This document shows, piece after piece, positions 1 through 7,641 of a stretch of DNA of 16,419 nt (positions are counted from its first letter, which is position 1; each line of letters starts with the position of its first letter). Below the pieces are notes generated by a model. It was not told where the DNA came from. It was given only the letters and a program-made list of their open reading frames with translations, and did no database searches. The stretch is from Prevotella sp. UBA3757. Its GTDB lineage: Bacteria; Bacteroidota; Bacteroidia; Bacteroidales; Bacteroidaceae. The DNA lies in contig DFGF01000091.1 of NCBI GenBank assembly GCA_002371715.1, positions 1 to 16,419 on the forward strand, in the 5' to 3' direction. The translations under genes were made by a program, and so were the position numbers.

Positions 1-375
1 AATACCGGTACCATTAACAGTTGCTTCCAGGCAGGCGCAGTCGTCGGAGATACGAAGTGGGGTATTGCCGTCAATAGTTCGACTACGGCCATCAGTAATA
101 CCTATTTCAATACGGACCTGTTTACCTATACAGGTATTTCTACTGGCGTTACAGGTAAGACTACGGCAGAAATGACTAAGAAAGCATTTGTCGACGAATG
201 TTTAAACCCCGGCATAACCACCTTCCGTGAGGCGCATAAGACAGGAGACGTTTATGAGTACAAGGATTACAGTTATGTTTATAACGCTGCCAACTACCCA
301 ACCATAAAGTACGTTGATAAAACGGCTACACCCTCGGGTGGTGGCTCGTCGGGCGGTGATTCGTCGGGCAACTAA
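1..375 (+). CDS. C-terminal part of a secreted or surface protein (GLUG-repeat-like), 5' truncated
   Basis: The reading frame is open from base 1 to a TAA at 373-375, giving 124 C-terminal residues; the start lies outside the window. The visible part begins with Gly/Asn/Thr/Ser-rich beta-strand-like sequence (NTGTINSCFQAG, then VGDTKWGIAVNS). It continues into KTTAEMTKKAFVDECLN and ends in a Gly/Ser-rich tail (GGGSSGGDSSGN). The turn-rich repeats followed by an 'AEM..KAFVD.LN' segment resemble the ends of GLUG-motif or beta-helix surface proteins of Bacteroidota; this rests on pattern similarity only. No catalytic motif is visible and no sorting tail of the YDLxGRR type is present. It converges on the helicase gene at 586. 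Family assignment is weak; that the frame is coding is fairly sure from composition and the clean in-frame extension to the edge. Confidence 0.65.
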   Translation, partial: NTGTINSCFQAGAVVGDTKWGIAVNSSTTAISNTYFNTDLFTYTGISTGVTGKTTAEMTKKAFVDECLNPGITTFREAHKTGDVYEYKDYSYVYNAANYPTIKYVDKTATPSGGGSSGGDSSGN

Positions 376-405
376 AAGTTTATCCCCGCTGGTCATCGCG
401 TCAGT

Positions 406-505
406 TGACCAAGCTCCCAGGGCCTTTTGAGCCGGCTCAACTCGTCTCGTGAGCCGGCTCAACTTGTCTGATGAGCCGGCTCAACGGGCGAAATGAGCCA
501 GGTCG
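406..505. repeat. 22-bp-period array of the palindrome TGAGCCGGCTCA (three exact copies, two degenerate)
   Basis: Exact copies of the self-complementary 12-mer TGAGCCGGCTCA start at 428, 450 and 472, each followed by A. Degenerate copies lie in the same 22-bp register at 406 (TGACCAAGCTCC, 8 of 12 matches) and 494 (TGAGCCAGGTCG). Spacers of copies 1 and 2 are related (CTCGTCTCG and CTTGTCTGA); later ones have diverged. The array lies between the convergent stops at 375 and 588. As DNA, it would place five two-fold-symmetric sites about two helical turns apart on one face. As RNA, any copy can pair with a neighbour as a 12-bp stem with a 10-nt loop. No T-tract follows in either direction, so a classic intrinsic terminator is not obvious. 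Function unknown. Confidence 0.9.
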
Positions 506-585
506 CTGAAAGGACATTGCCATTGGGGTGACTCCCAGTATAGCCGTCAGATTATCTTAGTAGGGTTATAAGTTTTTTCGCGGTA

Positions 586-3114
586 TTACTTCACACCGTA
601 ACGACTGATGAGTTCGGCAAAGAGAGCATTCTGACGCAGGACCTGGGCGCAGCCCGTCATCAGGAGCTGCTTGCGGGCGCGCGTCATGGCGACGTTCAGT
701 TTGCGGTCGATGATGCGTCCGCCGTCCTCGAAGCTGTTGGCTGTGAGGAAGGCCAGTCCCTCGGCATCCTTGACACCCAGGGCATAGATGATGATGTCGC
801 GCTGTGAACCCTGATAGCGCTCGACGGTGTCAATACTGATGTCGAGCAGGGCGGGCTGTTGCAGCTTGGCAATCTCCCGCTTGATTTGCGTAATCTGGTG
901 GCGATAGGTGACGATGACGCCCATGGTGCGGTTGGCATCGAAATGGGCGGCACCTATCTGGCGGTAGAGCCGCGACAGCAGGTCGGCCACGAGCGGCGGT
1001 TCGTCCGTGGACGGGAGGAACAGCACGCGGTGCTGCTTCAGCTGCTGGTCAAGGTCGTCGCGTGAGGGTTGCCGGTAGTCGAGTGCGGGCTCCTGCTGGT
1101 GGGGCAGTGGTACGGTTTGCAGTTGCTCGTGGGCGTAGAACTGCTCGTTGGGAAAGGCCGCGATGTCTGGGTGCATGCGTCCCTGATGGTTCAGGATGCC
1201 TGTGAATGCGCTGCGCCCGGCCTCGCGTTCCACTCTGAGCAGGCGTTCAAAGAGCGACTGCCGGCACGGGTGCAGGCGCGGCTCGTCGTCGGGTTGTGCC
1301 ACGACGGCAGGCAGTTGCTTGTGGTCGCCAATGAGTATGAAGCGGCTGATGCGCTCTGACGACAACAGGCCTATGATGTAGGGGTCGAGTATCTGTGACG
1401 CCTCGTCGACAATGCAGAGCGAGAAGTGCTTGATGGTGAGAATAAAGGGGCGTGCCGTCAGCGACAGTGTGGTGCTGACGATGATGCGTACCTCCTTCAG
1501 CCGCCGGCGCATCTCGCTGAGTTTGGGCTGCTGGCCTGTGCAGCGGCTCAGCAGGCGGGGTGCAAAGCGCGGGTCGCACATGGCCTCGGCGCCCAGCAGC
1601 AGGTAGTCGTATCCGCTGTCTTCCAGCATGGCACATATCTCGTCGACAGCCCGGTGGGTGTAGGCCGTCAGCAGGATAGCGTCGTCAGCGTCGGGTGTCG
1701 AGCGTAGCGCGCTGAGTTCCTCCTGTACCAGGAAGCGCAGGGCCATGGACGTCTTGCCCGTGCCGGGAGGCCCCTGCAGTAGGAAATAGTCGCGGGCCTG
1801 TCTGGCGCGGAGCAGGATGTCGTCGTAGGCCGGATGGTAGCGTTGGCTGAGTGGCAGTGACTGGTCGCAGCGTGGTGCCCTTTGGCCCAGGAGCAGCTGG
1901 CGCTTGTCGGCCGGTGCCAAGCAGAAGGCCATCAGGCTGCGCAGGGCCGCCGTCGCCGTTGCGTCTGTGGTGGCAGGCTCTACGGCGTAGGCCTGCTTGC
2001 TGAAGGTCTCGGGCGTCTTCTTGATGTTATTGGTGGGCCATAGCGTCACCGTCTCGTCGTCTATGCGCTCTATGACACCCTTATATAATATATGGTGGGA
2101 GGCATCGGGGTCGCCGTCCTTCCGGTACAGGTAAACCATGTCGCCGCGCCGCAGGTCCTCGTCGGTATCCTGGTCGAGCCGCTGTGCGTGCTGTTCACGG
2201 AAGACAAAGGTCAGCATCCTGTCCATGTAGTCATGCTCGGCAGCTGACAGATGGCTGAGAGGCTGCAGGAGGCGCTCCATTTCGGGCTGCACGTAGTGCT
2301 GGAAGAAGGCGGCCTTTTCGGATCTTTGCAACAGGACCTCGGCGTGCAGCTGTGGCCAGACGTTGGAAAAGCCTTTGCGGGCAATGGCTATCTCCTGGGC
2401 AACGATGATGTTGCGCAGGTGGATGGCCTCGCGAAAGAGCTGTTGGTTGTCCTTGACGTCCAGGAGGCCGTCAGCAGCGGGATATTTCGAATAGAGCAGC
2501 CGGATGTCGACATGGTCGGCCTGCTGCTGGAAGTTATAGCGCAGCACGCCGTAGTACAGCAAGACCTGAACCTGATGGGCCTCGCGGTAGCCAATCCATT
2601 TCTTGCCCGACTTCTGCTCCACCAGCAGCTGAAAGTCGTCGGTCATGAGGTCGACACGTCCGCGCAATCCTAACTGTGGGCAGACAAACGAGGGCTCCAG
2701 GAGTGCCTTGTCGCGGTCGTAGATGGCAAACAGACTGTCGACAGCCTCGCGGATATTGGCCACCTGGCACTGGGCAGCAGTCTTGAATTGGGCAGGCTGG
2801 AACCCCTGGCAGGTGCAGAACTGCAGAGCCTGCTCGTTGAACGAGCTTCGCAGCATGTCGGCAAAGGTGGCATGGGGATTGTGGATAATCTGGTCGAGTG
2901 CCGTGCCGGCAAAATTACCCAGCAGGATGGCTTGGGTGTTGGCCGAAGGCTTCAGCCGGTTGATGAGGTAGGCCAGCGGGTGGTGGCCGTAGTCCTGAAA
3001 ACAGGCGGCAATGGCCGAGATGTCGACCAGCACGTCAGGTTCCACGACTTCGAGGCCGTCGTCCAGCACGTCCACCCTCAGTCCGTCAAACAGCGCGTCG
3101 TCAGATGTCGCCAT
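586..3114 (-). CDS. Dna2-like fusion of PD-(D/E)XK nuclease and SF1B helicase
   Basis: 842 aa. The N-terminal third carries a RecB/Cas4-type nuclease signature: GRVDLM with D155, then VEQK with E166 and K168, then Q183-xxx-Y187, matching the D...ExK...QxxxY pattern of Dna2, Cas4 and AddB nucleases. The C-terminal half has all SF1 helicase motifs: Walker A GPPGTGKT (448-455), DEAS (570-573), GDHKQLP (596-602), QGRMHPD (644-650), VERYQGSQRD (764-773) and NVAMTRARK (807-815). The order matches Dna2/Upf1-like 5'-3' enzymes, so a role in processing DNA ends or flaps is likely (inference). Unlike Dna2, AddB and Cas4, no cysteine trio follows QxxxY; the nearest cysteines (C100, C102, C116, C145) precede the catalytic core, so the usual 4Fe-4S site appears absent. 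It starts 9 nt after the DUF3108 stop, so it is probably last in that operon. Confidence 0.9.
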   Translation of the reverse strand: MATSDDALFDGLRVDVLDDGLEVVEPDVLVDISAIAACFQDYGHHPLAYLINRLKPSANTQAILLGNFAGTALDQIIHNPHATFADMLRSSFNEQALQFCTCQGFQPAQFKTAAQCQVANIREAVDSLFAIYDRDKALLEPSFVCPQLGLRGRVDLMTDDFQLLVEQKSGKKWIGYREAHQVQVLLYYGVLRYNFQQQADHVDIRLLYSKYPAADGLLDVKDNQQLFREAIHLRNIIVAQEIAIARKGFSNVWPQLHAEVLLQRSEKAAFFQHYVQPEMERLLQPLSHLSAAEHDYMDRMLTFVFREQHAQRLDQDTDEDLRRGDMVYLYRKDGDPDASHHILYKGVIERIDDETVTLWPTNNIKKTPETFSKQAYAVEPATTDATATAALRSLMAFCLAPADKRQLLLGQRAPRCDQSLPLSQRYHPAYDDILLRARQARDYFLLQGPPGTGKTSMALRFLVQEELSALRSTPDADDAILLTAYTHRAVDEICAMLEDSGYDYLLLGAEAMCDPRFAPRLLSRCTGQQPKLSEMRRRLKEVRIIVSTTLSLTARPFILTIKHFSLCIVDEASQILDPYIIGLLSSERISRFILIGDHKQLPAVVAQPDDEPRLHPCRQSLFERLLRVEREAGRSAFTGILNHQGRMHPDIAAFPNEQFYAHEQLQTVPLPHQQEPALDYRQPSRDDLDQQLKQHRVLFLPSTDEPPLVADLLSRLYRQIGAAHFDANRTMGVIVTYRHQITQIKREIAKLQQPALLDISIDTVERYQGSQRDIIIYALGVKDAEGLAFLTANSFEDGGRIIDRKLNVAMTRARKQLLMTGCAQVLRQNALFAELISRYGVK

Positions 3115-3123
3115 AGCGAAGCC

Positions 3124-3960
3124 TTAATCGACCTTCGACTCCATCGGGTTGCGCAGTCCTTTATAGCCGGTCAGATAGCACTTGGCCGAACCGAAACTCA
3201 GGAAGAGGTCGAGCCGGACGGGCAAGTGGTTCTTGTCGTCGGTGATATAGAAGCGGATGAGTTCGTGGTTCTTGCCGTCCTCGCGCTCGATGAACGAGAA
3301 GGTCAGACAGCGGTATTTGCTGTTGTTGTTCTTCATCTTCAGCGTGGTCTTGCCGGTATATTTCAGCCACGAATTGGCCACGCTGCTGGCATCGGCCACG
3401 GGCATGGGGATGTTTTCGCCCTCCTTCAGCTTCGAGGCATCGAAGTTGCGGGCACGGAGGTAGATGCTCATCATGTCGTAGAGGCAGTCCTTGTACTCCA
3501 TCTCCTTCCACAGGTGTTCGCCGCTGCTGGTAATGGCGTGCGACTTGACGTGGCAGTTGCCGTTAGGATAGCTGTACCACAGCTCGTCGACGTAGTAGCG
3601 CTGGCCTTCGCGGGCACCCTTGCGGAAATAAAGTGGCGACAGGTCGAGGTTGGTGTAGCAGAGCAGCGTGTCGCGCATGACGAACATGTTGTCAAGCTTG
3701 TCGTTGCCGCGTGTTATCAGGCTGCTGCGAAAGGCCTTCTGGCCCTTGTAGCTCGACTGCACGGTGGACATGGATGCCGTGCCGACCTTGACCCATACGA
3801 ACTTCCAGTTGAAGAAGAGGTCGTAGCTGAGAAATTCGCCAGACTTGAATGCGAAGTTGTCGATGCCGCACTGGGCGTGGATGCTGAGTGGCAGCAGGGC
3901 CAGGCAGAGGCCGATGAGCCAGCGGTGTATTCTTGAGAATGCTCTTGTCTTCATAATCAT
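3124..3960 (-). CDS. DUF3108 domain-containing exported protein
   Basis: 278 aa. An N-terminal signal peptide is evident: basic residues around KTRAFSRIHR, a hydrophobic core WLIGLCLALLPLS, and likely cleavage after IHA-Q. The mature part matches the DUF3108 pattern, with an early GEFLSYDLFFNWKFVWVKVGTA (split here: GEFLSYDLFF then NWKFVWVKVGTA), a middle segment with MRDTLLCY and YYVDELWYS, and an end FYITDDKNHLPVRLDLFLSFGSAK. This beta-rich periplasmic family is common in Bacteroidota and has no defined biochemical role; the fold has been compared to lipid- or hydrophobic-ligand-binding beta proteins. The start could be the ATG at 3960 or at 3954 (MKTRAF); both lie just after the stop of the upstream lipoprotein gene (gap 2 or 8 nt), implying translational coupling. 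The helicase gene follows after 9 nt. Confidence 0.85.
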   Translation of the reverse strand: MIMKTRAFSRIHRWLIGLCLALLPLSIHAQCGIDNFAFKSGEFLSYDLFFNWKFVWVKVGTASMSTVQSSYKGQKAFRSSLITRGNDKLDNMFVMRDTLLCYTNLDLSPLYFRKGAREGQRYYVDELWYSYPNGNCHVKSHAITSSGEHLWKEMEYKDCLYDMMSIYLRARNFDASKLKEGENIPMPVADASSVANSWLKYTGKTTLKMKNNNSKYRCLTFSFIEREDGKNHELIRFYITDDKNHLPVRLDLFLSFGSAKCYLTGYKGLRNPMESKVD

Positions 3961-3962
3961 GA

Positions 3963-5963
3963 TTATTTGTTGTTCTTATTTTCAATATCTTTCACCGTAA
4001 CGGCATTTTTCTTCACATACTCAATGCCCAGTTGCTTGGCGCGCTCCACGTTGCGGTTCATCTGCTTCTTCTTGGCCGTATTCGCCTTCTGCTTCACCAG
4101 TTCTCCCGGCTTCTGCCTGAAGCGCTTGCGCTCCGTGACGTTCCACTGCAGCGTGATGTCGACCTTAGCCTTGCATTCTATCGAGCGGTGGTAGTAGTAG
4201 ACGTCCTCCGGCTGCTGGTCGGCCTCGTAGAGTCCTGTGTCCCAGATGCCGTTGCCGTTGCGGTCGACGAGTGCGCAAGCATAGTAGACGCCCGGATTGA
4301 CATAGCGGAAAGTGACGGAGCCGTTCGGTGCCACCCGTTCCTGCTTGACGATGCCTTCGCTCTTGTCGAGGAGGCGGACGACGATGCCCGTGTCCTGAAT
4401 GCCACTCAGGCGGAAGGTCAGTGTCGTATACTCGTCGAGTGACTTGACCTTGATGCCCTGCTTGAACTCATTGGACACCAGACCGTAGATGTCGACGAAG
4501 GCTGCCGAGTCTATCTCCAGACTATACTCACGTCCCGGCTGCCAGTCGGCACGCAGCTCGTAGGTGCGCAGGGTAGAGTCCTTGCGGCCAAATTCGTAGG
4601 GCGTACGGTACCAGAGCGAGTCAATCTGGCTATAGAGGTGGATGGCTGCCGTATCGAGGCTGGCCAGCGGGGTGGGCATTTCAATCCGTATGACGCGCTG
4701 CGGGTCCATGGCCGACGGCGCATCGTATTTAGGCTCGAGGGCCTTGACGGGGTAGATGCTGTCGTATGGTTCCTCGTTCTTCTTCAGTTTCTCCTGTTGC
4801 TTAGTCCACTCCTCGATGGCTTTCTGCTGTTCCTTCATGCGCTTCTCGTATGGCACTTTAGCCAGCACTTCCGTGGCCGAGTCCGTATGCTCGACGAGTT
4901 GGCCCAGCGTGTCGGTCATCAGGTAGGTGAGGTCCATGCGCAGCGTGTCCTGGTTGACCAGCGTGGTGTCGCGCAGCCAGTAGGTGATGGTGTCTTTCTT
5001 CTCGTTAGCTTCGACGATGAATGCCGAGTCGCTGACGAAGTTGAGGCCACGGATGACGGGCAATTGCTCGTTGCCATAGGTAAAGAACATGGTGAAGCGG
5101 TCCGGCTGCTGGCGCTCTATCTTCAGCAGGTTGCGCGTGGTCTGCACCTCCTGGAAGGCCAGCATCACCACATCGTCGGGATAGAAGTGGGTGTAGGGCA
5201 CGCGCAGAATGTTGTCGATGTGCAGTGAGTCGCGCCAGATGGTGTCCTGGCGGATGTCCGGGCCACAGCTCGGCTTGAACGTCTCGTGCGAGAAGGCTAT
5301 CATTTCGCTCTTCTGCGTAAACCGGAAGTCGCCGTCGGCATCCTGAAGGGCATAGACACGGTATTCGCCAGGGGCCACACCCTTGATGACGAAATGGCCG
5401 TCGCCATCTGTGCGTGCAATGCGCATCAGCGGTTTGGTCGTGAAGGCAGAGTCGGCCATGTCATCGTAGAGTCCGACGCTGATGCCCTGAATGGGTTCCA
5501 GCTTGTCGGCGCTGAGCACGTAGCCGGCCACCTCGAAGGTGTCAATCTGCTCGCCGGTAGAGAATGTAAAGGTATAGCTGCCAAGGGGGTTGCCCTCGTT
5601 GTTGTCGCTGATGGCGTCGCCGAAGTCAATGGTATAGGTGGTGTTGGGCTTCAGCGTGTCAACGAGGCTGACAATGATTTTCTTGCCTTGCGTCTTGATT
5701 TCGGGAACCTCCAGCTGTGGTGGAGAGACAATGACGTTCTGGCTGGCGTTTTCCAGTTTGATGAACTCGTCGAAATAGATGGTAATCTTCTTCTCCGTCA
5801 CATTGGTAGCCTGGTCGGCAGGCGTGCTGCCCAGGATGCGCGGCGGGTCGTCGTCAAACCATCCGCCGTCCGGCGACCCCATGCGGGCACAACTGGAAAT
5901 GAAAAATGAAGCATGAAGCATGAAGCATGCTGCTACATAAAGCAGCCACCTCATCTTGTTCAT
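3963..5963 (-). CDS. Ig-like (Big_5/SbsA type) domain lipoprotein
   Basis: About 666 aa from the ATG at 5963 (MNKMRW). That start gives a compact signal peptide ending in a lipobox-like FFISSC, so it is preferred over the in-frame ATG at 6020, which adds a charged 19-residue stretch and lies inside a DNA repeat. After Cys comes a flexible RMGSPDGG stretch, then a Big_5-type Ig domain (PPRILGSTPADQATNV through YTFTFSTGEQ). Next is a carboxypeptidase-regulatory-like beta domain (VAGYVLSADKLEPIQG; DGDGHFVIKGVAPGEYRVYA), an acidic/basic coiled-coil-like stretch (EKRMKEQQKAIEEWTKQQEK), further beta domains, a second prealbumin-like segment (CALVDRNGNGIWD) and a Lys-rich tail. Likely anchored in the outer membrane or facing the periplasm. 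Function is not known; its place between the GH3 enzyme and DUF3108 genes suggests envelope work. The signal-peptide core is encoded by a heptamer repeat (5896-5930). Confidence 0.85.
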   Translation of the reverse strand: MNKMRWLLYVAACFMLHASFFISSCARMGSPDGGWFDDDPPRILGSTPADQATNVTEKKITIYFDEFIKLENASQNVIVSPPQLEVPEIKTQGKKIIVSLVDTLKPNTTYTIDFGDAISDNNEGNPLGSYTFTFSTGEQIDTFEVAGYVLSADKLEPIQGISVGLYDDMADSAFTTKPLMRIARTDGDGHFVIKGVAPGEYRVYALQDADGDFRFTQKSEMIAFSHETFKPSCGPDIRQDTIWRDSLHIDNILRVPYTHFYPDDVVMLAFQEVQTTRNLLKIERQQPDRFTMFFTYGNEQLPVIRGLNFVSDSAFIVEANEKKDTITYWLRDTTLVNQDTLRMDLTYLMTDTLGQLVEHTDSATEVLAKVPYEKRMKEQQKAIEEWTKQQEKLKKNEEPYDSIYPVKALEPKYDAPSAMDPQRVIRIEMPTPLASLDTAAIHLYSQIDSLWYRTPYEFGRKDSTLRTYELRADWQPGREYSLEIDSAAFVDIYGLVSNEFKQGIKVKSLDEYTTLTFRLSGIQDTGIVVRLLDKSEGIVKQERVAPNGSVTFRYVNPGVYYACALVDRNGNGIWDTGLYEADQQPEDVYYYHRSIECKAKVDITLQWNVTERKRFRQKPGELVKQKANTAKKKQMNRNVERAKQLGIEYVKKNAVTVKDIENKNNK
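5896..5930. repeat. Heptamer tandem repeat inside the lipoprotein signal-peptide coding sequence
   Basis: Five units in exact 7-bp register on the + strand: GAAATGA, AAAATGA, AGCATGA, AGCATGA, AGCATGC. Read on the coding (-) strand, the perfect part gives the cyclic peptide S-C-F-M-L-H-A, which is what the protein shows (ACFMLHAS). The unit is closely related to the run at 6009-6050 about 80 bp upstream of it. Confidence 0.9.
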
Positions 5964-6008
5964 TTCGGACTTTTTCGTTCCTTTCTGCTTTAGTGCGGAA
6001 GCAATTTT

Positions 6009-6050
6009 TTCATTCTTCATTCTTCATCTTTCATTTTTCATCTTTCATTT
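6009..6050. repeat. Heptamer tandem repeat spanning the GH3 stop and next gene's 5' region
   Basis: Six units in exact register: TTCATTC, TTCATTC, TTCATCT, TTCATTT, TTCATCT, TTCATTT. On the minus strand they read AAATGAA, AGATGAA and GAATGAA, and so supply the GH3 stop codon (TGA at 6038-6040), its last residues (NER), and several ATG triplets, including the upstream alternative start of the lipoprotein at 6020. Confidence 0.9.
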
Positions 6051-7558
6051 ATTCCCAGCAACTGCTCCATTGCTTCCCGCTCGTTGCTCAGTCGGGGCAC
6101 CTTGTGCTGTCCGCCCAGTTTGCCACGCAGCTTCAGCCAGTCGTTGAAGAGTCCCTTGCGGGCCTTGATGATTTCCAGGTGTTGCAGGGTGATGTCCTTA
6201 TAGCGCTTGGCCTCGTAGTCGCTGTTCAGTTCCTGCAGTTTCTTGTCCAGGAGGCTGGCAAACTGCGACAGGTCGGCCGGTTCGCGCGAAAATTCGATGA
6301 GCCACTGATGGCGGCACTTGGCCTGCTGGTCCATGAACACCGGTGCGGCGGTGTACTCCAGCACCTCTGCCCCCGTCTGCTCGCAGGCATAGGCCAGTCC
6401 CTGCTCGGCATTGTCGACGATGAGCTCTTCGCCAAAGGCGTTGATGAAGCTCTTGGTACGTCCGCTGATGACGAACTTATAGGGATTGGTAGAGGTGAAG
6501 CGTATGGTGTCGCCTATCATGTAACGCCACAGCCCGCACGAGGTGCTGATGAGCATGGCGTAGTTCTTGTCCTTCTCGACGCCCCAGAGAGGGACGATGT
6601 TTCCGGATTGTCCGGATTGTCCGGAATTTCCGGAGAGTTCCATGAACTCGTAGAATACGCCGTAGTCCAGCATCAGTAGCATGGACTTGTCGGCGGGGTC
6701 GTCCTGTATGCCAAAGAAACCTTCACTGGCGTTATAGGTTTCCATGTAGTGCATGTTGGGCGAGGTGATGAGTTGCTCGTACTGCTTACGATAGGGGGTG
6801 AACGCCACACCGCCGTGGAAAAACACCTCGATGTTGGGCCACACCTCTTCCAGATGCGTCTTGCCCGTCAGCTCCATCACGCAGTTCAGCACAGACAGCA
6901 TCCATGAGGGCACGCCGCTGATGTTGGTAACGTTCTTGTTGATGGCTTCGCGGGCAATCTGTTCGCGCTTGATCTCGAAATCGCTCAGCAGGGCCGTCTT
7001 CTTCTTGGGTACTCTGACCAGGTTGACCAGCGGATTGATGTTTTCAATCAGGATGGCGCTGAGGTCGCCTACCAGCGAGCCAGCCACATTGTAGTTGGGG
7101 GCGTGGCTGCCGCCCAGAATCAGGCCTCGCCCGTCGAACATCCGTGACTTCGGGTTGTTGCGCAGGTAGAGGGCCACGGAGTCGAATCCTCCGGCATAGT
7201 GAATCTTCTGCAGTCCCTCGTCGCTGACGGGTATGAATTTCGACTTGTCGTTGGTGGTACCGCTCGACTTGGCATACCACCTGACACGTCCTGGCCACAG
7301 CACGTCCTGTTCGCCGTGGCGCATGCGGTCAATGTCACCTTTCAGTTCCTCGTAGGTGTTGACGGGCGTCATGCTGACGAAATCCTCGTAGCACTTGATG
7401 CGGTCAAAGGCGTGGTTCCTGCCGTATTCGGTTGTCTGTGCTGTATGTATCAGGTGGCGCAGCACAGCCTCCTGCAGTGCCTTACCCCCGTTCTGATGCT
7501 TCTCCAAAGCCCTTTGACGGGGTATGAATACATTACTTATAATATGAGTCAGACTCAT
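6038..7558 (-). CDS. GH3-family acyl-adenylate-forming enzyme (auxin-responsive GH3-like)
   Basis: 506 aa, about the usual length of bacterial GH3-like proteins. Nucleotide-binding and ANL-superfamily motifs are present: SSGTTNDKSKFIPVS (motif I, about 98-112), YNASEG (motif II, 275-280) and YMIGD (motif III, 346-350), followed by a GRTKSFINAFGEEL hinge. Plant GH3 enzymes adenylate a carboxylic acid and join it to an amino acid; substrates of the Bacteroidota members are not established. There is no signal peptide, so it should be cytoplasmic. A loop at 307-320 (ELSGNSGQSGQSGN) is encoded by a 9-bp tandem repeat. The last codons and stop lie in a heptamer DNA repeat. A TAATTTTG box at 7581-7588 is a likely -7 element, and the lipoprotein gene follows closely, so this is probably the first gene of the 7558-586 operon. 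Confidence 0.92.
   Translation of the reverse strand: MSLTHIISNVFIPRQRALEKHQNGGKALQEAVLRHLIHTAQTTEYGRNHAFDRIKCYEDFVSMTPVNTYEELKGDIDRMRHGEQDVLWPGRVRWYAKSSGTTNDKSKFIPVSDEGLQKIHYAGGFDSVALYLRNNPKSRMFDGRGLILGGSHAPNYNVAGSLVGDLSAILIENINPLVNLVRVPKKKTALLSDFEIKREQIAREAINKNVTNISGVPSWMLSVLNCVMELTGKTHLEEVWPNIEVFFHGGVAFTPYRKQYEQLITSPNMHYMETYNASEGFFGIQDDPADKSMLLMLDYGVFYEFMELSGNSGQSGQSGNIVPLWGVEKDKNYAMLISTSCGLWRYMIGDTIRFTSTNPYKFVISGRTKSFINAFGEELIVDNAEQGLAYACEQTGAEVLEYTAAPVFMDQQAKCRHQWLIEFSREPADLSQFASLLDKKLQELNSDYEAKRYKDITLQHLEIIKARKGLFNDWLKLRGKLGGQHKVPRLSNEREAMEQLLGINER
6602..6637. repeat. In-frame 9-bp tandem repeat in the GH3-family gene
   Basis: Four 9-bp units all begin with the palindrome TCCGGA: TCCGGATTG, TCCGGATTG, TCCGGAATT, TCCGGAGAG. 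On the coding strand each encodes x-S-G (QSG, QSG, NSG, LSG), adding a flexible Ser/Gly loop between the FYEF strand and the VPLWGV strand. The period preserves the frame, so unit number can vary without frameshift. Confidence 0.9.
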
Positions 7559-7580
7559 GATGCATGCGTATTTTTGCCTG

Positions 7581-7588
7581 CAAAATTA
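7581..7588 (-). promoter_or_regulatory. Likely -7 box of the GH3 operon promoter
   Basis: On the minus strand the sequence is TAATTTTG, a match to the Bacteroidota -7 consensus TAnnTTTG, 22 bp before the ATG at 7558. No clear -33 TTG/TTTG is seen at the usual distance, so strength is uncertain. The surrounding 7559-7641 spacer is AT-rich. It also contains an imperfect inverted repeat at 7619-7640 (ACGTT...AACGT) just past the regulator stop that could act as a weak terminator. Confidence 0.55.
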
Positions 7589-7641
7589 CACAAAAGCATC
7601 GTAACGGATGAATATTTTACGTTTTTTTATATTATAACGTG

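Noticed and set aside
202..462. 86-aa minus-strand frame through the palindrome array
   Set aside because: Overlaps the coding end of the plus-strand surface protein; no promoter and no similarity to known domains.
406..505. CRISPR array
   Set aside because: Repeats are 12-14 bp with 8-10-bp spacers, far below CRISPR dimensions, and no cas genes are present.
571..577. Intrinsic terminator at the T-run before the helicase stop
   Set aside because: No convincing GC-rich stem directly precedes the T-run on the plus strand.
2788..3936. 382-aa plus-strand open frame
   Set aside because: It is antisense to the nuclease-helicase and DUF3108 genes, both supported by motifs or a signal peptide. The composition (rich in V, A, H, Q) is that of a reverse-strand shadow, and there is no promoter.
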